Assembly (NCBI RefSeq): GCF_030412785.1
Contig: NZ_CP125296.1
Span: 1,178,001-1,242,000, forward strand
Length of the DNA stretch: 64,000 nucleotides
Direction: 5' to 3'
Origin: Paraburkholderia sabiae
GTDB taxonomy: Bacteria > Pseudomonadota > Gammaproteobacteria > Burkholderiales > Burkholderiaceae
The position numbers and the translations under genes were made by a program. Each line of letters begins with the position of its first letter. Positions within the stretch are counted from its first letter, which is position 1. Of the stretch, positions 54,824 to 64,000 are shown in pieces. Below the pieces are notes generated by a model. That model was not told the DNA's origin, did no database searches, and saw only the letters and a program-made list of their open reading frames with translations.

Positions 54824-55954
54824 ATGAAAAATAATACACGGATGTTTCTTTCTCTGGCCATGCTGGCCGCGACGGGCGCGGCTCATGCCGACAACAGCGT
54901 GACGCTCTACGGCATCGTCGATACGGGGCTGACCTGGGTGAACAACGATGGCGGCCACAAGTCCATTTCGATGACCTCGGGCAACCAGTCGGGCAACCGG
55001 TGGGGCCTCAAGGGTGCGGAAGATCTCGGCGGTGGCCTGAAGACTATCTTCACGCTGGAAAGCGGATTCGATTCGACGAACGGAAAGATGGGGCAGGGCA
55101 GCCGCCTGTTCGGCCGGCAGGCGTTCGTCGGTCTGAGCGGCGACAGGTGGGGCACGCTGACGGTGGGGCGCCAGTACGATCCGCTGGTGGACCTGGTCCA
55201 GCCCGTTCAGGGCGACAACTTCCTCGGGGGCGTATTCATCTCGCCGGGCGACATCGACAACGCCGACAACAGCGCCCGCGTCAATAACGCGATCAAGTAC
55301 ACGTCACCGTCCCTGTCGGGTTTCCAGTTCTCGGCACTGTACTCGCTGGGCGGCGTCGCGGGCGCGACGGGCTCCGGCCAGAGCTACGCGGTGGCAGCCG
55401 CCTACAGCAACGGTCCGCTTAACGTCGCTGCGGGCTACTATCATTTCAACAACGGCAACGCCGCGAACCGGGGTACGACGACGTGGGATTCGCTGTTCAG
55501 TACGCCCGTGAACGCCGCCTATGCGACTGCGTCTGCGATCAACAATGTCCGCTTTGGCGGCAACTACCTCGTGGGTCCCGTGACGCTCGGGGGGTACTAC
55601 AGCCATGCGGAATACACGGCAGACGGCCGTTCCGCATTCGCGAATACGCAGAAATACAATACCGGCTCGGTGTACGCCGTGTGGCAGGTGTCGGCGCCGC
55701 TGCAGACGCAGATTGGCTACGTGTACATGAAGTCGAGCGGCAATTCTTCGGCGAAGTACCACCAGTTTGCCGCCGCCGCCGACTATGCACTGAGCAAGCG
55801 CACCGATGTCTACGCGTGGGCCGCTTATACAACGGCATCGGGAACGCAGGATCCGTCGGGTACGCCGGCCGTCGCCGTGATTGGCTCTGCAACGGGTGCA
55901 TCGGGCTCCGGCAGGCAGGCGACGGTGACGGCCGGTATCCGCCACAAGTTCTGA
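54824..55954 (+). CDS. Trimeric Gram-negative porin, Burkholderia type
   Basis: 376 aa from ATG 54824 (AGGA 6 nt upstream; ATG 54818 overlaps that site). Signal peptide MFLSLAMLAATGAAHA, mature start DNSVTLYGIVDTGLTWVNN typical of Burkholderiales porins. Contains NRWGLKGAEDLGGGLKTIFTLESGF and SRLFGRQAFVGLSG, and ends in an aromatic Phe (TAGIRHKF) required for outer-membrane insertion. A 16-strand barrel for small hydrophilic solutes. A GCCGCC/GGCGGC hairpin lies just after the stop but has no T-run. Confidence 0.95.
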   Translation: MKNNTRMFLSLAMLAATGAAHADNSVTLYGIVDTGLTWVNNDGGHKSISMTSGNQSGNRWGLKGAEDLGGGLKTIFTLESGFDSTNGKMGQGSRLFGRQAFVGLSGDRWGTLTVGRQYDPLVDLVQPVQGDNFLGGVFISPGDIDNADNSARVNNAIKYTSPSLSGFQFSALYSLGGVAGATGSGQSYAVAAAYSNGPLNVAAGYYHFNNGNAANRGTTTWDSLFSTPVNAAYATASAINNVRFGGNYLVGPVTLGGYYSHAEYTADGRSAFANTQKYNTGSVYAVWQVSAPLQTQIGYVYMKSSGNSSAKYHQFAAAADYALSKRTDVYAWAAYTTASGTQDPSGTPAVAVIGSATGASGSGRQATVTAGIRHKF

Positions 55955-56142
55955 ACGAAGGCCGCCGTACTGGCGGCATCGACCACTTCACGTTCGTCGG
56001 ATCGTCGATCTGGCGTTGCAGCGTGCCTGGGCAGCGCCACCCGCGCTGATGTCATGCGCGGAACCCCTCCTCAGGCACTGCCCACATTCCGTTTGCACAG
56101 TCGCTGCGCAGTCGCCGTGCAGTCGCTGACCGCGCAGCCCGA

Positions 56143-57585
56143 TCATGGGCGTGCGGCGTCGGCGACTGTCACATCTGCACCACCCAGCGCCTTGTACAGC
56201 GTCATCCGGTTGTTGAGCTGGTTAAGCCGGTTCAGTGCGGCGGCGCCCTGTGCGTCGCGCAGGCGCTGCTGCTGGTCGAGCCACGGCTGCACGCCCGTTG
56301 CCCCTGCGATGAAGCGGACCCGGGCGAGCGCTTCTGCGCGTTGGGCCTGCTCAAGCGACAACGTACGCTGCTCGCCTTCACGTTCGAGCTGCACCCGCGC
56401 GGACAGAGCATTCTCCACTTCGCCAAGCGCAACATAGAGCCGCTGCCGGAACGCCACGACGGCTTCTTCGTACTGTGCGCGGGATACCCTGATCTGCAAC
56501 TGCATCGTATTCCACTGGATGAACGGCAGCGCGAGCCCCAGGCCCAGCGTGCCAACAGGATTGGACAGCACGCGCTCGAGGCTCGCGCTCGATGTGCCGA
56601 CCGATCCCGTCAGCGTGAAGGACGGATAGAAGCTGGTGCGGGTCAGGTCAACGTTGGCAAGCGACTCGCGCAGCCGGAATTCCGCCGCGCGCAGATCGGG
56701 ACGTCGACCGAGCAGACCGGCAGGCAGCCCCGCGGGGACGGCCGGCGGCGGTTGTCCGGGCAGCGCGTCGGGCTCAGCGACGTGTACCTCGGGCGGCTGG
56801 TCGAACAGGATGGCGAGTGCGTGGCGGCTCTCGGTGCGCTGCTGGATGAGCTGCGTCTGCGCGGCGCGTTGCGCGGACAGGCTCTGCTCGGCCTGGGCAA
56901 GATCAAGCCCCGAGACGGCGCCCGATGCATGGCGGGATCTGACGAGCGCGACCGTGCGTTCGGCGTAGGCGATGTTGGCATCCCCCAGTGCGATCTGCAG
57001 GTTCAGATAGCCCGTCTGCCAGTACAGGCCCGCCGTCGTGGCGATCAGCGACAGCCGGACGGTGTCGCGGTCAGCCTGTGTCGCCTCGGCTTCCCAGCGC
57101 GCCGCATCGCGCTGGGCGGCCAGCTTGCCCCACAGGTCGAGTTCGTAGCTGAGCGACCCTGTGACACTGCTTGCGCGTGAGACCTGACCGGTGTCGAGCG
57201 TGCGTGACACACTGCCGCTGCCATCGAGCGTCACGCTCGGCGTCAGGCTGGTTGCGGCAAGGCCGGCCTGCAACTGCGCGCGGTAGACGCGGATGGCGGC
57301 GGCGGCGAGGTCATTGTTGCGCGCGAGGACGTTGGAGATCAGATCATCGAGTACGGGATCGCTGAAGCCGCGCCACCAGTCAGTCGGTATCGGTGCGCCG
57401 GTGGACGCGAGCACGGACGAACCTGAGGCTGCGGACACGGCTTCGTTTGTCGTGCGGTAATCGGTCCAGTGGTTAGGTACGTTCGCGGCCGGTAGCGGCT
57501 GATGCCGCGCGCCCGCGCAGCCGGCAAGCAGCACAGTGGCACATGCGAGCGTAACGAGACGGCGGGGCGTGGTTGCGGGTTGCAT
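56143..57585 (-). CDS. Outer-membrane factor of Mac-type exporter (NodT family lipoprotein)
   Basis: 480 aa. Lipobox LLAGC with Cys about 22; duplicated TolC-like repeats (WWRGFSDPVLDDLISNVLARNNDLAAAAIRVYRAQ; LLGRRPDLRAAEFRLRE), with coiled-coil Ala/Gln-rich segments between. Third gene of the macA-macB-OMF operon, 13 bp after macB. It provides the outer-membrane duct for the ABC-type tripartite exporter. Distinct from the OMF of the RND operon at 17 kb. Confidence 0.92.
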   Translation of the reverse strand: MQPATTPRRLVTLACATVLLAGCAGARHQPLPAANVPNHWTDYRTTNEAVSAASGSSVLASTGAPIPTDWWRGFSDPVLDDLISNVLARNNDLAAAAIRVYRAQLQAGLAATSLTPSVTLDGSGSVSRTLDTGQVSRASSVTGSLSYELDLWGKLAAQRDAARWEAEATQADRDTVRLSLIATTAGLYWQTGYLNLQIALGDANIAYAERTVALVRSRHASGAVSGLDLAQAEQSLSAQRAAQTQLIQQRTESRHALAILFDQPPEVHVAEPDALPGQPPPAVPAGLPAGLLGRRPDLRAAEFRLRESLANVDLTRTSFYPSFTLTGSVGTSSASLERVLSNPVGTLGLGLALPFIQWNTMQLQIRVSRAQYEEAVVAFRQRLYVALGEVENALSARVQLEREGEQRTLSLEQAQRAEALARVRFIAGATGVQPWLDQQQRLRDAQGAAALNRLNQLNNRMTLYKALGGADVTVADAARP

Positions 57586-57598
57586 GACTGACCTCGCC

Positions 57599-59680
57599 TC
57601 AATCGCGTGCGAGCGCGTCGATGGGATCGAGCCGCGCGGCGTTGCGTGCGGGCATGAAGCCGAAGACGACGCCGATCAGGGTCGAACAGAGGAACGCGGC
57701 GAGGACCGACGTCATCGAGAACACCATTTTCCACTGGACGATGAACAGGGAGAAGGCGACGCCTGAGGCGAATGCCAGTGCAACGCCGATCGCGCCACCC
57801 ATCAGGCAGACCATCACGGCCTCCACGAGGAACTGCTGCATGATGTCGCCCTGGCGCGCGCCAACGGCCATCCGGATGCCGATTTCACGCGTGCGCTCGG
57901 TGACCGAGACAAGCATGATGTTCATCACGCCGATACCACCGACCACGAGCGAGATCACCGCAATCAGGGTGAGGAGCAGCGTCAGCGACCGGCCTGTCTT
58001 CTCGACCGTCTTCACAACGGTGTCCATGTTGTAGGTGAAGAAGTCCTTGCGCCCATGGCGCTGCGTCATGATCTTCACGAGCCCGTCCTCGGCGACCTTG
58101 CTGGGCTGCCCGGCGCGCACGCGCACCGTGATGCTGTCGAGATACTGCTGGCCAAAGAGGCGACCACTCGCGGTCGTGTACGGCAACCAGACGTTCAGGC
58201 TCTTCGCGTCGCCAAACGTGCTCTTTCGCTCGGCCGTCACACCGATCACGATGCACGGCAGATCACCCACGAGCATCACCTGGCCGAGCGGGTTCACGTT
58301 CGCGCCAAAGAGCCGCTGCCGGGTATTCGGGTCGATGACCACGACCTGCGCCTGCCGGCGCACCTCGTCAGGTCCGAAACCGATCCCCTGTGCGACCCGG
58401 GTGCCGCGCACCTGAAACCAGAACTCGCCAACGCCGCTTACGAGTGCGTTGACATTGACGTTCCGGTAGCGCAGCACCAGGTTGCGCGATGTTTCGGGCG
58501 TCGTGCTGTCGATGTACGGCTGCTCGGCCAGCGCCGACACGTCGGCGGGAACCAGGGTCTGGATCCTGTCCGCCTGGCTGTCGCCCTGATCCGCACCGGG
58601 GTAGATGCTGATCGTGTTCGTGCCGATGCTGCCGATCTCGTCGAGCATGTAGCGTTTGGCGCCTTCGCCGATCGCGACAATCGACACGACGGACGTGATG
58701 CCGATGATGATGCCGAGCATGGTCAGCACCGTACGAAGTCGGTGCGACACGAGTGCACGCCACGCCATGCCGGCCGCCTCCACGAAGCGGCTGAAGCCCG
58801 CCGACCAGCGTCGGGCGGGTGGCAGCAGTACGGCCGGGTCAGCGGGATCAGCGGGATCAGCGGGCTCGGCGGCGTCGCGTATGGCCTCACCCGCGAGCGC
58901 GCCTGATGCAGCCGAACGCACGGAAGGGTCATCAGCCAGGTTATCAGCCGCGCCATCCGCCGGCGCCCGTTCGGGTGCATCGTCTGCAGCAGGCACGTTC
59001 GCACGGTCGGCGATGATTTCGCCGTCGTGAATCTCGATGATGCGACGCGCGTGTGCCGCGACCTGCGCATCGTGGGTGACGATGATGATCGTGTGGCCAA
59101 GCGCATTCAGTTCACGCAGGATGCGGATCACCTCGTGGCCGCATCTCGAGTCCAGCGCGCCTGTGGGTTCGTCCGCGAGGATCACGTCGCCGCCGTTCAT
59201 CAGTGCGCGGGCGATACTGACGCGCTGCTGCTGGCCACCGGAGAGCTGGGCTGGCCGGTAAGCGGCGCGTTCGGCAAGGCCGAGGCGCGCGAGCAGTTCG
59301 ATTGCACGCCTGCGCCTCGCCTGCGGGGCGCTGCCTGCATAGACGGACGGCACCTCGACGTTGGCCGCTGCATCCAGATGCGCGAGCAGGTGATAGCGCT
59401 GAAAGATGAAGCCAAACCGCTCGCGTCGCAACTGCGCGAGTTCGTTCGCATCGAGTTCACGCGTCTCGTGGCCTGCGACACGGTAGCTGCCTGCATTCGG
59501 GTGGTCCAAGCAGCCGAGGATATTCATCAGCGTCGACTTGCCGGAACCGGATGCGCCCATGATCGCCACCATTTCACCCGCGTCGATCGACAGGTTGATG
59601 TCCCTGAGCACAACCGTCTCATGGTCGCCGGACGCAAAGCGGCGCGTCACGCCGGTGAGTTGCAACAGTGGCTGCGTCAT
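57599..59680 (-). CDS. macB: MacB-type ABC exporter (ATPase plus FtsX-like domain)
   Basis: 693 aa. N-terminal ATPase: Walker A GASGSGKST, signature LSGGQQQRVSIARAL, Walker B VILADEPTGALD. A linker of about 70 residues is low-complexity (Ala/Asp/Pro repeats, EPADPADPADPA, encoded by 9-bp repeats near 58840-58865). TM1 at about 320-345 (VLTMLGIIIGITSVVSIVAIG), large periplasmic domain, and three C-terminal helices with the FtsX motif (MAVGARQGDIMQQFLVEA). It works mechanically with MacA and an outer-membrane factor to expel macrolides, lipopeptides, siderophores or similar compounds from the periplasm. Overlaps macA by 4 nt. Confidence 0.94.
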   Translation of the reverse strand: MTQPLLQLTGVTRRFASGDHETVVLRDINLSIDAGEMVAIMGASGSGKSTLMNILGCLDHPNAGSYRVAGHETRELDANELAQLRRERFGFIFQRYHLLAHLDAAANVEVPSVYAGSAPQARRRRAIELLARLGLAERAAYRPAQLSGGQQQRVSIARALMNGGDVILADEPTGALDSRCGHEVIRILRELNALGHTIIIVTHDAQVAAHARRIIEIHDGEIIADRANVPAADDAPERAPADGAADNLADDPSVRSAASGALAGEAIRDAAEPADPADPADPAVLLPPARRWSAGFSRFVEAAGMAWRALVSHRLRTVLTMLGIIIGITSVVSIVAIGEGAKRYMLDEIGSIGTNTISIYPGADQGDSQADRIQTLVPADVSALAEQPYIDSTTPETSRNLVLRYRNVNVNALVSGVGEFWFQVRGTRVAQGIGFGPDEVRRQAQVVVIDPNTRQRLFGANVNPLGQVMLVGDLPCIVIGVTAERKSTFGDAKSLNVWLPYTTASGRLFGQQYLDSITVRVRAGQPSKVAEDGLVKIMTQRHGRKDFFTYNMDTVVKTVEKTGRSLTLLLTLIAVISLVVGGIGVMNIMLVSVTERTREIGIRMAVGARQGDIMQQFLVEAVMVCLMGGAIGVALAFASGVAFSLFIVQWKMVFSMTSVLAAFLCSTLIGVVFGFMPARNAARLDPIDALARD

Positions 59681-60891
59681 GGTCCGATGATCCCGGTGAG
59701 GGCGTTGTCCCCGGCAGGTGCATCGGCCGCGTTGGCGGGCGCCTCGCCGACCACGACGCGCTCGCCAGCCCTGAGCCCGTCGCGGATCTCGACTCTCACG
59801 TTGTTGTTCAGTCCGGTGTGGACAAGGCGCGTCTGAACCTGTTCGTCGGCCCCGGCGACGCGCACTGCGTACCGTCCGTCCGGCGTCTTCGCGCCAAGCG
59901 CCGCGACGGGCACGCTGAGGACGTCGTGCGCAGTGCTGATCAGCACGCTCACCTGCGCGGTCATCGAGATGCGCAGCAGGTGACCGGGGTTGGGCACTTC
60001 AAACAGCGCGTTATAGAAAATAGCGGTGCCGGGTTTGGATGAGGCGCTGCCCGTGCCGCCGGGCGAAGTCTGCGTGTCGAGAAAATTCTGCGGCGCGGGC
60101 TCGATCGCGCGAAGCCTGCCATAGTAGCGTGTGTCCGGCGCGCCGAGGATCGTGAACCAGGCGGTCTGGCCCGGGTGCACGCGGATCACGTCCGCCTCGG
60201 AGATCTGCGCCTTGACGGTCATCGTGTCCAGATTGGCGAGCTTCAGGATCACAGGCGCCTGCTGCTGGGCGATCACCGTCTGGCCTTCCTGCGTGACGAT
60301 GGCGACGACTTCGCCACCCATCGGTGCGACGATCCGGGTGTAGCCAAGGTTGGCCTGCGCGGTTTCGACCTGAATGCGCGCGGCGCGGATCTGTGCGTCG
60401 AGGGCCGAGAACGTGGCGCGCTGGACGCCGGCGGCCGCCTGCGCGGATTCAAGATCCTGGTGCGCCGTCGCGTCGTCCGCGATCATCTTCCGCTGGCGGG
60501 CGAGCGCAAGGTCGGCCTGCGCGAGTTGGGCAGCCGTTGCGCGACGTTGCGAAACGAGGTTATCGACGGTCGTGTGCGCCTGGCGCAGCGCGTTCTCGGA
60601 CAGCACGGGGTCGATCTCGGCGAGCCACTGGTCCTTCACGACCTTGTCGCCGAGCTTCACCTTCAGCGCGCGCAACTGGCCGGACGCCTGTGAGCCGACG
60701 TCCACCTGGCTGAACGCCTGCAGCGTGCCTGTCGCGAGCACCGCGTTCTCAAGGTCGCCACGCTCGACTTTCGCAGTCAGGTACTGCACACGCGTGTCCG
60801 GCACGAACCAGTCCCACATCAGCAGGACGGCCAGCGCGGCGACAAGGATACCGGCGGCCACGTAGCGCAGGCGGCGGGAAGGTTTCTTCAT
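59677..60891 (-). CDS. macA: MacA-type periplasmic adaptor
   Basis: 404 aa from ATG 60891 (MKKPSRRLRYVAAG); the frame is open further upstream, but that part is not protein-like. One N-terminal membrane anchor (YVAAGILVAALAVLLMW), lipoyl half-motifs (VLATGTLQAFSQVDVGSQASGQL; TRIVAPMGGEVVAI), coiled-coil hairpin (about 110-185), beta-barrel and membrane-proximal domain. It links MacB to the outer-membrane factor. First gene of macA-macB-OMF. Confidence 0.93.
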   Translation of the reverse strand: MKKPSRRLRYVAAGILVAALAVLLMWDWFVPDTRVQYLTAKVERGDLENAVLATGTLQAFSQVDVGSQASGQLRALKVKLGDKVVKDQWLAEIDPVLSENALRQAHTTVDNLVSQRRATAAQLAQADLALARQRKMIADDATAHQDLESAQAAAGVQRATFSALDAQIRAARIQVETAQANLGYTRIVAPMGGEVVAIVTQEGQTVIAQQQAPVILKLANLDTMTVKAQISEADVIRVHPGQTAWFTILGAPDTRYYGRLRAIEPAPQNFLDTQTSPGGTGSASSKPGTAIFYNALFEVPNPGHLLRISMTAQVSVLISTAHDVLSVPVAALGAKTPDGRYAVRVAGADEQVQTRLVHTGLNNNVRVEIRDGLRAGERVVVGEAPANAADAPAGDNALTGIIGP

Positions 60892-61093
60892 CAGCTCAGG
60901 TGGTTGAAAAACGCAGGAATTCGCGTGAGGAACAGGAAGCGGGGAGGCGCAGGCTTCTACATCAGGCGTGCGCGCCGGCCTTGACGCGCGATGCGGGCAG
61001 AGAGCGCACCGCAACGCGGGCAGCGACCAGGTCGACGATGCGACCCGCCCGACGAGCAGCGGGGTTGCGCTTGCGCCCTGGCTAGCAGGCCTG

Positions 61094-61117
61094 TTATCAG
61101 GCCTGGTTATCAGGCCC
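61094..61117. repeat. 13-bp direct repeat at 3' end of deacetylase gene
   Basis: TTATCAGGCCTGG (61094-61106) followed by TTATCAGGCCC (61107-61117); it overlaps the stop codon of the polysaccharide deacetylase gene. Confidence 0.6.
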
Positions 61118-61850
61118 GCGCCATGAGCCGTGCCGGGACAGCGCTGGCGTATTGCCTGAAATACCGGTACAGGAAGCGCAACCGGTTATGTCCTCCGACC
61201 ACGCCGATACGCGGCAGCAGGTAAGGGTCATCCGCGTTGCTGGCCAGGCCGCGCACAGTGGTGGTGGCGCTCGCGTAGCCGCACAGCTCGACGAGTTCCC
61301 GCACCTCCGGGCAGACGTCGCCATAGGGATAGCAGAATGATTCCACCGCCTCTCCCGTCATGTCTTCCAGGCGCTCGCGCGATTCGAAGATCTGGCGTTG
61401 GGCCTCAGCGCTCGCCGTCTGTGTGAGCGACACGTGATCGAGCGTGTGGCTGCCGATCTCGTGGCCGGAAGCATGCCAGCACAATAGCTCGCCACGGTTC
61501 ATCAGCACCGATTGCCGGGTATCGAGATGGGCGTCCCAGTGGTTGACGCAACCGAGCCGGTTGACGACGAAATAGCAGGTGGCGGTAAAACCCAGGTCAT
61601 TGAGCACGGGCGCCGCGCATTGCAGCACATTACGGAATCCGTCATCGAACGTGATGCCGAAGACCTTGCCGCTGCGCTCGCCGCGCAGATAGGGCTGCAG
61701 CTCTCTCATCGACACGCCACGGTACCCGAGACGGCTGAGCAGCGTCATCTGCGCGCGAAAATCGGTCGGATCGACGCTCAGCCCGCGAAGGGTATCGGTT
61801 CGGGCTGGCAGGGCGCGGATCTGGTGATACATCAGGATCGGGTAAGGCAT
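61110..61850 (-). CDS. Polysaccharide deacetylase (NodB homology domain)
   Basis: 246 aa. Carbohydrate esterase family 4: ILMYHQI start, motif 1 TFDDGF, motif 2 HEIGSHTLDH (H-x3-H metal ligands), motif 3 FCYPYGD. No signal peptide, so probably cytoplasmic or associated with a glycan assembly complex. It removes N- or O-acetyl groups from a polysaccharide or glycolipid. It sits 144 bp downstream of a GT4 glycosyltransferase on the same strand, so the two may modify the same glycan. Confidence 0.9.
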   Translation of the reverse strand: MPYPILMYHQIRALPARTDTLRGLSVDPTDFRAQMTLLSRLGYRGVSMRELQPYLRGERSGKVFGITFDDGFRNVLQCAAPVLNDLGFTATCYFVVNRLGCVNHWDAHLDTRQSVLMNRGELLCWHASGHEIGSHTLDHVSLTQTASAEAQRQIFESRERLEDMTGEAVESFCYPYGDVCPEVRELVELCGYASATTTVRGLASNADDPYLLPRIGVVGGHNRLRFLYRYFRQYASAVPARLMARA

Positions 61851-61994
61851 AGGATCAGTAATACGATGAAAGCGACGATGAGCATCTGGCGTGTATGAGC
61901 GTTGACGACGCGGGTTGCCGGAGGGCGGGGCGCTCGGCTGGCATCCGTGGCTGGCATCTGCGGCGGGTTCCCCGTCCGGGCCGCGCTGCCCGGT

Positions 61995-63140
61995 TCAGGC
62001 GCGCAGCGCGCCCCCCGCCGCGGACGGGCGGCGCAGCCGGACGGATTCGAGATAGACCGAGCGCGTCGCTTCGAGGAACTTGCTGAAACTGAATTCCCGC
62101 CGGCTTTTGCGCAGCGCCGCGTGTCCCATTAGCGGAATCAGTTCGCGCTGGCTGGCGAGCATGAAGAGCACGCGCGCGATCGCATCGGGCCCGTGCGGCG
62201 GCACGATCCAGCCGTCGACGCCATCCTCGACGTTCTCCGGCAGGCCACCCACATTCGTGACGATGACCGGGCGACCCATCGACATGGCTTCCCGGCACGC
62301 GTAGGACAGGCTCTCGCCATAGGACAGGACGAATGAAACGTCCGTCGCCGTGAGGATGTCCGACACGCGATCACTCAGTCCCGTGTAGGTGATCTGCGAC
62401 GCGAGACCGTACTGCCTGACCTGCTGCAGCTGATCCGCTGTCGGGGGATGACCCGCCAGCAGGACGCGGAACTGTCGGCGCAGCGGCGCGGGCAGTTGCC
62501 CGAGCGCGGTGACGAGGTCTCCCCATCCTTTTTCGTGCGCGGTGCCTGCCACGCTGCCCAGCACGATGGTGTTCGCGCTGGCGGGACCGAAGTAGGCCGC
62601 CTTGCGAAACTGGACTTCTTCGCGCGAGGGCCTGCCAGGCACAGGAGAAAACACGCCATGCTTGATCACGGTGACATGACGGTAGGGCGAGCGCTCGCTG
62701 AGCATGTCGTGGACATAGTCGCTAACGGCGATCGTGCGGGTGGTCGCAAAGCGCGCGCGAAAGAAATTGCCGACACTGTTGGCCTGTCGCGTGTTGTGCT
62801 TGGTAAAGACGATAGCCGGTTTCGACGCACAACCCGCGATGGCGAGCATGACCTGCCGGTGATCGGCCGAGCCGTTCACATGGATCACGTCGAAGCGCGA
62901 TTCCGTAATCAGCGAGCGCAGGCGTACAAGATTGGCGAGAAAACGCTGCCAGCGCGGCTTGAAGTCGATCTCCACCACCCGCACGCCGGGAATCCTGCGC
63001 ACCTGTTGCGACAGATGGCTGCCACGCGGTGAGGCGACGGTCACCTCATTGTCGCCGCTCATGGCGGCGGCAAGACCGGAGATGTATGTGTCGTGTCCAC
63101 CGCCATGGCCGCTGTGGAAATTGGTGTACAGAATTTTCAT
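61995..63140 (-). CDS. GT4-family glycosyltransferase
   Basis: 381 aa, GT-B fold. MKILYTNFHSGHGGGHDTYISGLA (acceptor-side loop), FDVIHVNGSADHRQV, TKHNTRQ, VIKHGVFSPVPG, GSVAGTAHEKGWGDLV, and donor-site E-x7-E in GESLSYACREAMSMG with PVIVTNVGGLPENVEDG. It transfers a sugar from a nucleotide donor to a lipid or glycan acceptor. Next to a CE4 deacetylase; no polymerase or flippase is near, so it is not a full polysaccharide locus. Confidence 0.92.
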   Translation of the reverse strand: MKILYTNFHSGHGGGHDTYISGLAAAMSGDNEVTVASPRGSHLSQQVRRIPGVRVVEIDFKPRWQRFLANLVRLRSLITESRFDVIHVNGSADHRQVMLAIAGCASKPAIVFTKHNTRQANSVGNFFRARFATTRTIAVSDYVHDMLSERSPYRHVTVIKHGVFSPVPGRPSREEVQFRKAAYFGPASANTIVLGSVAGTAHEKGWGDLVTALGQLPAPLRRQFRVLLAGHPPTADQLQQVRQYGLASQITYTGLSDRVSDILTATDVSFVLSYGESLSYACREAMSMGRPVIVTNVGGLPENVEDGVDGWIVPPHGPDAIARVLFMLASQRELIPLMGHAALRKSRREFSFSKFLEATRSVYLESVRLRRPSAAGGALRA

Positions 63141-63536
63141 TGCGCTTTGTCCTGCAAATGGTCAACATGATCGAACGCCTGAGGCGTGGTCCGGCAGCGA
63201 TGCTGTCTGCAACCCGCTCCGGGAACACACGCCGGTTTGAGATGGCGTCGCGCTGTCAGCATGACCATCGTCGCCCGGTAAGGTCGATGGATCATGGAGG
63301 ACGTGTTGAGATTTGATTGAGTGAGCCGGATGGCCTGGCGCAGCCGAAGCGAGCTCGCACCGGGTGTCGGGCAACGCAATGTTCATGAGCGGCCGGGAGA
63401 CCATTGCGCTCAATGGTGCTGATGATGTAGTGTCCGCTTTCACCCCAGCAATACCGGATCGAACCCGTCACAACGCCACGACCGTGTTACTGGTGCACGG
63501 TTATACTGACTTCGGACTGCCCGGATTCGCCCACCC
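63141..63536. other. Intergenic region
   Basis: 396 bp between the glycosyltransferase and a small hypothetical gene. No gene supported. A TATACT -10-like sequence occurs shortly before the small gene. Confidence 0.4.
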
Positions 63537-63761
63537 ATGAATACTTCGAGCGCACACGACGACGCGCTGCGCCGCGAATATGATGCTGCGCTGGCGCAGC
63601 TGGATGATGCTTACCGGCAGCTTGAACAGGCACTCAGACACCATCCGTCTGATTCGTCCGCGGTGGTGGACGCGCGGCAGATGTATGAACGCGCCAGGCG
63701 CGGCTGGTTGTCTTCTGAACTGGCCTTGCGTGGTATCGCGCAAGACCGCAATCACACGTGA
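63537..63761 (+). CDS. Small helical hypothetical protein
   Basis: 74 aa from ATG 63537. Amphipathic helical composition (LRREYDAALAQLDDAYRQLEQALRHH, then DARQMYERARRGWLSSEL), likely coiled coil. No ribosome-binding site is obvious; possibly leaderless. No family recognised. Confidence 0.5.
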   Translation: MNTSSAHDDALRREYDAALAQLDDAYRQLEQALRHHPSDSSAVVDARQMYERARRGWLSSELALRGIAQDRNHT

Positions 63762-63807
63762 TGCATCGACGAATGCGGCGGCCGGGCTTACGCGTCGAAC
63801 GCCGTCG

Positions 63808-63854
63808 ACTCCATCCAATCTGCATGGTACGTCGACACATTCTGGATGGAGTCG
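63808..63854 (+). repeat. 47-bp element, copy 3
   Basis: 38/47 identity to 4467-4513. The ends, with one flanking base pair each, form a perfect 12-bp inverted repeat: CGACTCCATCCA (63806-63817) and TGGATGGAGTCG (63843-63854). It is followed by 146 bp to the window end with no supported gene; a possible ATG at 63973 runs out of the window. Confidence 0.65.
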
Positions 63855-64000
63855 ATCACCAGTGGAAACATCGTCTGGTCGGGACGTTGTCACACATGTT
63901 TGCACACCGGCCTGCACCGAAGGACCGGTGCTTCCAGGCGTGCGGCAGTCACGCGCACCAGACGAACGCCACATGAACACCGCACGCCCAGCGCTTACCA

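Noticed and set aside
55962..55978. GCCGCC/GGCGGC hairpin after the porin gene as terminator
   Set aside because: No T-run follows it.
63973..64000. Possible start of a gene running off the window after the 47-bp element
   Set aside because: Only nine codons visible, no ribosome-binding site.

Overview
The window looks like a secondary replicon (second chromosome or megaplasmid) of a member of the Burkholderiaceae, most likely Paraburkholderia, Burkholderia or Caballeronia. Evidence for this is the high G+C content, the Burkholderia-type trimeric porin, an hpnIJKL hopanoid-decoration operon, and extra copies of core genes (a second MetRS and a second BamA) away from their usual neighbourhoods. 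No rRNA, tRNA, CRISPR array, intact IS element or replication origin was found. All functional names come from reading motifs; no database search was run.

Layout. 0.2-1.3 kb: two DUF2384 (MbcA/ParS/Xre antitoxin-like) proteins without a toxin. 1.3-3.1 kb: metG behind its own promoter, a short leader ORF and an intrinsic terminator. 3.0-4.2 kb (minus): a small membrane protein, a glucosaminidase and a periplasmic protein. 4.3-4.9 kb: a small phage-like gene preceded by two copies of a 47-bp element; a frame-broken paralogue with its own diverged copy lies at 11.7-12.1 kb, and another copy of the element lies at 63.8 kb. 5.2-7.5 kb: a patatin/Omp85 type Vd autotransporter, then a lipoprotein. 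8.7-10.6 kb: an RstAB-like two-component pair with an eight-unit 14-bp tandem repeat just upstream. 12.5-18.7 kb: a complete RND efflux operon. 19.4-21.7 kb: a second bamA. 22.2-26.7 kb: hpnI-J-K-L. 26.8-28.6 kb: an AdeRS-like two-component pair divergent from an ABC exporter (29.0-30.8 kb).

31-52.6 kb is more accessory: a HEPN-like gene plus a 1091-aa membrane protein, psiF, an orphan fliD with a FliA-type promoter, HU, a degenerate receiver protein, an MCP, a hydrolase with a Cys nucleophile elbow, a DUF2971 gene divergent from an unknown 685-aa gene, a phospholipase A2-like lipoprotein, and a four-gene operon around a B12/radical-SAM RiPP C-methyltransferase-like enzyme. The last is the best candidate for an undescribed system. 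53-63.8 kb holds an EAL protein, a porin, a macA-macB-OMF export operon, a polysaccharide deacetylase, a glycosyltransferase and a small hypothetical gene.

The unifying theme is the cell envelope: two BamA-fold proteins, two tripartite pumps, an ABC exporter, hopanoid modification, a porin, peptidoglycan and polysaccharide hydrolases, and two envelope-type sensor kinases. Four genes (the 7.96-kb lipoprotein, bamA2, hpnL and the 41.5-kb hydrolase) appear to use TTG starts.
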